A stretch of DNA of 10,220 bases from Bacillota bacterium (GTDB lineage Bacteria > Bacillota_E > JAJZYS01 > JAILZS01), in assembly GCA_021817625.1 (NCBI GenBank), contig JAKASY010000023.1, positions 1 to 10,220 of the forward strand, in the 5' to 3' direction. Of this stretch, positions 4,891 to 10,220 are shown in pieces. Below the pieces are notes generated by a model. That model had not been told where the DNA came from. It saw only the letters and a program-made list of their open reading frames with translations, and searched no databases. Made by a program: the position numbers and the translations under genes. Every line of letters starts with the position of its first letter. The first letter of the stretch is position 1.

Positions 4891-7161
4891 ATGGCGCAGG
4901 CGGACGAGCGCGAGATCGGCAAGGACAGGCTGCTGCGGGGCGAGGGCAGGTACGTGGCCGACCTTCGTCTTCCCGGCATGCTGGAGATGGCGGTGGTGCG
5001 AAGCCCCCACGGTCGCGCCCGCGTCCGCGCCGTGGACAGCGCCGGCGCGCGGGGCGACCCCCGCCTGCTACGGGTCCTGACGGCGGACGACCTTGAGAGG
5101 CGCGCCCCCGCCGCCCTCCGGCGCGAGCCGCCCTCCCTCGCCCACGGGGAGGTGCTGTTCGTAGGCCAGCCTGTCGCCGCGGTAGCGGTCGAAGGCGACC
5201 GCTACGACGCCGAGGACGTGGCGGAGCTCCTGCGCGTCGAGTACGAGCCGCTCCCCGCCACCGTCGACGCGGAGCGCCCGCCGGACGCCCTGCGCGTCCG
5301 GCCCGACCTGGCGAGCGACGACGCGTACGCCGGCACCTACCGCTTCGGCGACACGGCTGCGGCGTTCGCCCAGGCGGCCGTGGTGGCGCGCTCCGAGCAG
5401 CACCTGGCGCGCGCCACCGCCCATCCGCTCGAGCCCCGCGCCCTCCTGTGCGTGCCCGACCCGCTTGGCGGCCTCACCGTGTACGCCGCCCACCAGTCGG
5501 CGCACGGCCTAAGGCGGGAGCTGTGCGCCGTGCTCGGCCTCGGCGAGGATCAGGTGCGCGTCGTCCTGCCGGATGTCGGCGGCGGCTTCGGCATCAAGAA
5601 CGGCCTATACCCGGAGGACGCGGTGTGCGCCCTCTTCGCCCTCGAGACAGGCCGGCCGGTGCGCTTCATCGAGGACCGGCGCGAGCACTTCGCCATGGGC
5701 CATCCCGAGCGCGAGTCGGTGCAGCGCGTGGAGCTCGCGGCCGACGCGGAGGGCCGCCTTCTGGGCATGCGGGCGGAGGTCGTCGCGGACCACGGGGCGT
5801 ACGCCCACCGCTTTCCCATCGCAGCGCGCGTGGCCGTGGCGGCGCCGGCGACGTACCGTCTGCCCGCGTGCGAGGCGCGCATTCGCTCGGTCTACACGGA
5901 CAAGACGCCCCAGGGGCCCTACCGCGGCGCCGGCCGCCCACAGGCCAACTACCTCATGGAGCGGGCCCTGGACCGCCTCGCCGACGCCCTGGGCATGGAT
6001 CGCGTGGAGATCCGGCGGCGCAACCTTCGCCACCCGGCCGAGTACCCGCTCACGGTCGCGGCGAGCACGGAGGAGGGGCCCCGCCCGCTGCACGTGGACG
6101 GCGCCGACCTGCCGGCCCTGCTCGACGAGACCCTGCGCGCCGCCGACATGGGGGCCCTGCGCGAGGAGCGGCGGCGCTCGCGCGAGGCGGGTGTTCCGTA
6201 TGGCATCGGCCTGTCCGTCTCGCTCGAAGACACCGGAACGCCGCCCTTCGAGGGTGCGCGCGCCTACCTGACCCTGGACGGACGGGTGCACGTTGTGGCG
6301 GGCAGCCCGACCCAGGGCCAGGGGCACGAGACCGTGTTCGCGCGCCTCGTCGCCGACGCGCTGGGCATCGACGCGGCCGACGTCGTCCACGACCGCACCG
6401 ACACGGCCCTCCTGGCACGCGGCACGGGCACGTTCGGCAGCCGGACGGCCACGTCGGGCGCCGTCGCCGTCCATCTGGCCGCCCAGGGCCTTGCGCGCCG
6501 CCTCAAGGAGGCCGCCGCCGCGCTGCTCGAGGCGGACCCCGCCGACATCGAGATCACCCCGGACGGCGTCGGCGTTCGCGGCGCCCCCCAAAGCCGCATG
6601 CGCCTCGCGGCCCTGGCCGGCAGGGTGATGGGCGTGCCTGCGGACAGCCGGACGACGCCGCCCGAACTGTCCGAGACGTCCTACGTGCCGGTGCGGCGGT
6701 CCTCCTGGAGCGCGGGCGTGCACGTCTGCTGCCTCACGGTCGACCCCGACGACCTAAGGGTGCGCGTCGTGCGCTACCTCATCGGCTACGACGCGGGCCG
6801 ACGCCTCGTTCCGGCGATCGTCGAGGGCCAGCTTATCGGCGGACTGTCGCACGGCCTCTCGGGCGCGCTGTTCGAGGAGATCCTCTACGACGAGGCGGGC
6901 CAGCTCCTGACGCAGAGCTTCATGGACTACCTCCTGCCGACCGCGAGCGATATGCCCCCCGTCCGGCTCACCCACCTCGAGACCCCCACGCCCCTCACGC
7001 CCCTGGGCGCCAGGGGCGTGGGCGAGAGCGGCACGATCCCGGCCGCGGCCGCCGTCGCGAGCGCGCTCGAGGATGCCCTGGGCATCGTGGTGGACCGCCT
7101 GCCCGTGACGCCCGACCGCCTGTATACGGCGCTGCACGGACGGGGCGGCGCCCGCCCCTAG
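4891..7161 (+). CDS. Xanthine dehydrogenase/CoxL-type molybdopterin-binding subunit
   Basis: Large catalytic subunit of a molybdenum hydroxylase (xanthine oxidase family, including form II CO dehydrogenase-like proteins), 756 residues, which hydroxylates an aldehyde, purine or other N-heterocycle at a molybdopterin cytosine dinucleotide centre. The N-terminal a/b hammerhead domain (about 8-115) is followed by the two Mo-cofactor domains. Visible cofactor and active-site elements are HQSAHGLR around Gln202, GGGFGIKN (230-237), PYRGAGR (343-349), GTGTFGSR (511-518) and GVGESG with the presumed catalytic Glu712. The RGAGR loop is the form II type; true aerobic CO dehydrogenase has AYRCSFR with the Cys that binds copper, so CO oxidation is not supported. 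No signal peptide is visible. Family enzymes also need an FeS subunit and usually an FAD subunit; neither is encoded upstream, nor between here and the contig end. The substrate cannot be named. The gene is followed after 39 bases by the deacylase gene, probably in one operon. Confidence 0.93.
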   Translation: MAQADEREIGKDRLLRGEGRYVADLRLPGMLEMAVVRSPHGRARVRAVDSAGARGDPRLLRVLTADDLERRAPAALRREPPSLAHGEVLFVGQPVAAVAVEGDRYDAEDVAELLRVEYEPLPATVDAERPPDALRVRPDLASDDAYAGTYRFGDTAAAFAQAAVVARSEQHLARATAHPLEPRALLCVPDPLGGLTVYAAHQSAHGLRRELCAVLGLGEDQVRVVLPDVGGGFGIKNGLYPEDAVCALFALETGRPVRFIEDRREHFAMGHPERESVQRVELAADAEGRLLGMRAEVVADHGAYAHRFPIAARVAVAAPATYRLPACEARIRSVYTDKTPQGPYRGAGRPQANYLMERALDRLADALGMDRVEIRRRNLRHPAEYPLTVAASTEEGPRPLHVDGADLPALLDETLRAADMGALREERRRSREAGVPYGIGLSVSLEDTGTPPFEGARAYLTLDGRVHVVAGSPTQGQGHETVFARLVADALGIDAADVVHDRTDTALLARGTGTFGSRTATSGAVAVHLAAQGLARRLKEAAAALLEADPADIEITPDGVGVRGAPQSRMRLAALAGRVMGVPADSRTTPPELSETSYVPVRRSSWSAGVHVCCLTVDPDDLRVRVVRYLIGYDAGRRLVPAIVEGQLIGGLSHGLSGALFEEILYDEAGQLLTQSFMDYLLPTASDMPPVRLTHLETPTPLTPLGARGVGESGTIPAAAAVASALEDALGIVVDRLPVTPDRLYTALHGRGGARP

Positions 7162-7187
7162 CGCGCTGCACGGCGACAAGGCGAGGG

Positions 7188-7192
7188 GGAGG
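7188..7192 (+). promoter_or_regulatory. Ribosome binding site for the deacylase gene
   Basis: GGAGG, within a longer purine run (GAGGGGGAGG), lies eight bases before ATG 7201. It selects that ATG over the overlapping in-frame GTG at 7192. Confidence 0.7.
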
Positions 7193-7200
7193 TGGCGGCC

Positions 7201-8770
7201 ATGCGGCGCGTCCTTGCGGGCGGGCTGGTCCTCGACGGTACGGGGGCCGAGCCGTACCTCGGCGACGTCCTGCTGGACGGTGGGCGTATCGAGAGCGCCG
7301 GGCCCGCGCGGGAGAGTCACGGCAGCGCCGAGGTGATCGCCGTCGAGGGCCTCGCCGTGGCGCCGGGGTTCATAGACAGCCACTCCCACGGCGACAACGC
7401 GCCCTTCCTCCCCGACGCCGACCTGTCCAAGGTGAGCCAGGGCGTGACGACGGAGGTCATCGGCAACTGCGGCTTCAGCCTGGCGCCGCGCACGCCGGCG
7501 CACGCGGCGGACGTGGACGCCTACCTCTCCCTGCTCTTCCCGCCGTCGGCCCTGGGCCACGGCTGGGCCATGGGCGAGTGGCTGGCTCTCGCGGACGCGC
7601 GCGGCCACCCGGTAAACGTCCTGCCGCTCGTCGGGCACGGCACGTTGCGTGCGTCCGTCCTGGGCTTCGAGGACCGGGAGCCCACACCCGGCGAGCTGGC
7701 GACGATGGGCGACCTCCTGGAGGAGGCCCTCGAGAGCGGCGCCGGCGGGCTCTCGTCGGGGCTCATCTACCGGCCGGGAGCGTTCGCCCGCACCGATGAG
7801 CTCGCGGCGCTGGCCGGGCGCATGCGCGGCCGCCCAGCCGTGTACGCCTCGCACATCCGCAATGAGGGGCAGTCCCTCCTCGATGCCGTCGATGAGGCGC
7901 TCACGATCGGGCGCGACGGCGGCGTGGCCGTCCACGTCTCCCACCTGAAGGCGGCGGGGCAGGCCGCGTGGGGGCTCATGGCGCCGGCCCTCAAGCGTCT
8001 GCGCGCCGCGCGCGCGGGCGGCCAGGACGTGAGCCAGGACGTCTACCCGTACACGGCGTCGAGCACCATGCTCCTCGTCTGCCTGCCGGGGCACCTGCGC
8101 GACCTGCCGGGCGATGCCCTGCTCGCTCGCCTGCGCGCACCCGGGGCCGCCGACGAGGTGCGCGCGGGCCTGCGCGCCGAGGGGGCGGAGGCCCGGCCAT
8201 TCGAGCGGGTGCGCGTCGCCTGGACGCCGGACCACCGCTACGAGGGCAAGAGCGTGGCCGACGTGGCGGACGACATCGGCTGCGACGGCGCCGAGGCGCT
8301 GGTGCGCATCCTCGTGGAGGAGGAGCTCAAGGCGCTCATGGTGTCGTTCTCGATGCGCGAGGAGGACCTGGTCGAGGCGCTCTCCGACCCGTTCACCGCG
8401 ATCGGCAGCGACGGCGCCCCGCCGGGCCTGGGGGGGGGGCGCGCATCCCCGCCTGTGGGGCACGTTCCCGCGCGTGCTCGCCCGCTACGTGCGCGAGCGC
8501 CCGCTTCTCCCGCTGCCCGAGGCGGTGCGGCGCATGACCTCGCTCCCGGCGGACGTCTTCCACCTGCGCGAGGTAGGACGGCTCGCCCCCGGCCTCAGGG
8601 CCGACGTGGTCGTCTTCGACCCGTCCGGGGTCCTCGACCGCGCCACGTACGATGAGCCCGCGACGCCCGCCGAGGGCATCCGCCACGTCCTCATCGGCGG
8701 CCGCTGGGCCGTGCGCGACGGCCGGCCCCAGGGCCTCAGGCCCGGCGTGCGCCTCCGCCCGTCGCCCTAA
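7201..8770 (+). CDS. N-acyl-D-amino-acid deacylase (D-aminoacylase), frameshifted in a G10 run
   Basis: Zinc-dependent amidohydrolase that releases D-amino acids from N-acyl-D-amino acids, or a close relative acting on other N-acyl or cyclic amides. Visible metal and catalytic elements are HSH (His61, His63), GNCG with Cys90, SHIRNEG (His218), SHLKAAG (His248), the DVYPY element and GSDG with Asp404. These match the D-aminoacylase family in order and spacing. As read, the frame ends at 8655 after 71 foreign Arg/Ala/Pro-rich residues. The true C-terminus continues one frame over, from 8441 (AHPRLWGTFPRVL) to TAA at 8768-8770, and ends with the family's beta-sandwich region (LRADVVVFDP). Dropping one G from the ten at 8430-8439 restores a 522-residue protein, within the usual 480-530. 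I think a sequencing or assembly error is most likely; true pseudogenisation or slippage are alternatives. All metal ligands lie before the break. The start is ATG 7201 with GGAGG eight bases upstream. Spacing suggests an operon with both neighbours. Confidence 0.9.
8430..8439 (+). repeat. Homopolymer of ten G's at the frameshift point
   Basis: Ten consecutive G's inside the deacylase gene, just after the catalytic Asp codon. With nine G's the reading would be Leu-Gly-Gly-Gly-Ala-His-Pro-Arg, which fits the family. With ten the frame is lost. Such runs are error-prone in sequencing and also slippage-prone in replication and transcription. Confidence 0.95.
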
Positions 8771-8805
8771 GCGCCTACCCGGCCCATCCATCCCAGCCAT
8801 CCGCC

Positions 8806-8812
8806 AGGGAGG
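8806..8812 (+). promoter_or_regulatory. Ribosome binding site for the penicillin acylase family gene
   Basis: AGGGAGG ends seven bases before ATG 8820. Another ATG at 8815 lies in a different reading frame, hits TGA after two codons and is too close to this site, so 8820 is the start. Confidence 0.8.
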
Positions 8813-8819
8813 CCATGAC

Positions 8820-10211
8820 ATGACCCAAGGCGTGCGCACCGAGAGCCTGAGCCTGGGCGGCCTCGAAGCGCCCGTGCGCATTCTGTACGACGCCCTCGGC
8901 GTGCCGCACATCCAGGCCGGGGCCACCTGGGACGCGTTCTTCGCTCAGGGCTTCGTCCATGCCCGCGACCGCCTGTGGCACATGGAGCGCGACCGGCGCC
9001 AGGCGTACGGCGAGTGGGCGGCGGTCGCCGGGCCGTCCGCGCTCGCCTCGGACCTTCTGGCGCGACGCCTGCGCGTCCGCCACCTGGTCACACGCGACCA
9101 CGCCGCCCTCACCCCGGAGACGCGCTCCATGCTCGCCGCCTACAGCGCCGGCGTGAACGCCTACGCGCAGTCCGCCCCCGCCCTGTCCGGACCGTTCGCC
9201 CGCCACGGCGTGGGATTCGCGCCATGGGAGCCCTGGGACAGCCTGGCCGTGTTCGTCCAGCGCCACCTCGCCATGGGCGGCTGGGAGGGCAAGATCTGGC
9301 GCGCGCACCTGGCGGCGCGGGCAGGCGTTGAGGCGGTGGCAAGGATCTACGCGCCCTTCGCCTTGGACGACACGGTGATCACGTCCCCCGGCAAGCTCCT
9401 GCGGCCAGCGGCGGGGTCCGATGCGCTCACGGCCGCCGTGGCGGCCGAGCTCGCGACCGTGCGCACGGGCGAGGAGGACGCGAGCAACAACTGGGCGGTC
9501 GCCGGATCGCGGACGAAGAGCGGCCTGCCGATCGTGGCCGGCGACCCGCACCGCACGCTCGACGTGCCGAACGTCTACTACCAGAACCACCTGGCCGCGC
9601 CCGCGTTCGACGCCATCGGCTTCTCCATGCCGGGCGTGCCGGGGATCAGCCACTTCGGCCACAACACGGAGGTGGCGTGGGCGATCACCCACGGCCACGC
9701 CGACACCGGCGACCTCTATGTCGAGCGGGGGAAGGAGGCGGTCGTGGTTCACCGCCACACCGAGCGCGTGGCCGTGCGCGGCCAGGACCCCGCGGTGGTG
9801 GAGGTGCTGTGGACCGAGGCGGGCGCGGTGATCGAGCGCACGGCCGACGGGCACTGGCTCGCCCTGCGCCTGCCGGAGCTCGTAGACGTCAATACCACCG
9901 CGGACGCCTTCGCGCCAATGCTGGGGGCGCGCTCGGCCGCGGAGCTGGAGGAGGCGATGCGGCCCTGGATCGCGCCGGTGCAGAACCTCGTCGTGGCCGA
10001 CCGCGCCGGCCACATCGCCTACCGCACGCGCGGTCGCCTGCCGGTGCGCGCCCGGGCCACCGCCTACCTGCCGGTGCCGTGGGCCGACCCGGCCATGCGC
10101 TGGCGAGGCTACGTGCCGTTCGAGGCCATGCCGAGCGTGCACGACCCCGCCTCGGGCTTTGTCGCCACGGCCAACAACTCGATCGTCCCGCCGGGGGCGG
10201 AGCCCTACGTC
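8820..10211 (+). CDS. Penicillin acylase family Ntn-hydrolase (3' partial)
   Basis: N-terminal-nucleophile amidase precursor of the penicillin acylase family, whose members cleave acyl amides such as penicillins, acyl-homoserine lactones, lipopeptides or N-acyl amino acids after self-processing into alpha and beta chains. The alpha region shows the family pattern ILYDALGVPHI (21-31) and HARDRLWHMERDRR (47-60). The beta chain should begin at Ser222 (ASNNWAVAG). His244 (GDPH) is beta-23 and Asn452/Asn453 (TANNS) are beta-231/232. These agree with the roles of beta-Ser1, beta-His23 and beta-Asn241 in penicillin G acylase. The residue before the nucleophile is Ala, where Gly is common. No hydrophobic signal peptide is visible at the N-terminus, so the protein may be cytoplasmic, unlike periplasmic members. 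About 464 residues are seen; the family usually has 700-850, so the rest lies beyond the contig. The last three codons in frame are adapter. The start is ATG 8820, 49 bases after the deacylase gene. The substrate is unknown. Confidence 0.92.
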
Positions 10212-10220
10212 AGATCGGAA
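10212..10220. other. Probable Illumina adapter remnant at the 3' end
   Basis: The final nine bases, AGATCGGAA, equal the start of the standard Illumina read-through adapter (AGATCGGAAGAGC) and are the reverse complement counterpart of bases 1-7. They would add a false Arg-Ser-Glu to the acylase reading frame. Confidence 0.88.

Noticed and set aside
5920..5937. Aerobic CO dehydrogenase (form I CoxL)
   Set aside because: The active-site loop reads YRGAGR, not YRCSFR, so the copper-binding Cys is absent.
5448..7799. 783-codon + strand frame overlapping the Mo hydroxylase and deacylase genes
   Set aside because: Its Arg/Pro/Gly/Ala-rich translation is an out-of-frame shadow; the in-frame product of 4891-7161 carries all cofactor motifs.
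6754..8463. Long minus-strand open frame opposite the Mo hydroxylase and deacylase genes
   Set aside because: It is the mirror of two well-supported + strand genes, with no recognisable domain and a low-complexity His/Arg/Glu/Ala-rich product.
8771..8805. Short CCATCC-like repeats before the acylase gene
   Set aside because: Only three or four imperfect copies in a short spacer; no regular period or dyad that would mark an operator.
8775..10142. Minus-strand open frame opposite the penicillin acylase gene
   Set aside because: The + strand frame from 8820 has clear acylase motifs and catalytic spacing, and the minus-strand product is Gly/Arg/His/Val-rich with none.

Overview
The window is a roughly 10 kb piece of a very GC-rich bacterial genome (about 70% GC by eye, with codon third positions almost always G or C). 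It has no RNA gene, CRISPR array or insertion sequence that I can see. All genes are on the + strand and densely packed. The gene content (heterodimeric YheI/YheH-type ABC exporter, stand-alone B3/B4-domain protein, YcgR-like PilZ protein, xanthine dehydrogenase-type molybdenum subunit, D-aminoacylase, penicillin acylase family protein) fits a high-GC lineage of Bacillota (Symbiobacterium/Thermaerobacter/Limnochorda-like), Chloroflexota or Deinococcota. The sequence alone does not decide between them. Both ends carry what look like Illumina adapter remnants (bases 1-7 and 10212-10220), so this is probably a complete short-read contig whose end genes are cut by the assembly.

Region 1 (10-3221): two overlapping half-transporter genes (GTGA overlap at 1311-1314) form a heterodimeric ABC exporter. 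The first subunit lacks its N-terminal part and has a degenerate nucleotide-binding domain: Asp replaces the catalytic Glu and Gly replaces the Q-loop Gln. The second subunit has the catalytic Glu but an altered signature motif. This is the expected split of one degenerate and one active composite ATP site.

Region 2 (3222-4890): a stand-alone B3/B4-domain protein (related to the editing region of phenylalanyl-tRNA synthetase beta) with a TTG start, then about 190 bases of probably non-coding, hairpin-rich sequence, then a PilZ-domain protein that probably binds cyclic di-GMP. Hairpins without U-tracts follow several of the genes.

Region 3 (4891-end): three genes spaced 39 and 49 bases apart, each with a good Shine-Dalgarno site, probably an operon. 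They encode a molybdopterin-binding hydroxylase subunit (no FeS or FAD partner in view), an N-acyl-D-amino-acid deacylase broken in frame by a run of ten G's, and a penicillin acylase family Ntn-hydrolase cut off by the contig end. One Mo hydroxylase with two different amide hydrolases suggests a catabolic or scavenging unit for N-acylated or amide-containing compounds. The substrate is unknown. The most notable points are the adapter ends, the G10 frameshift, the ABC Q-loop substitution and the unusual three-gene grouping.
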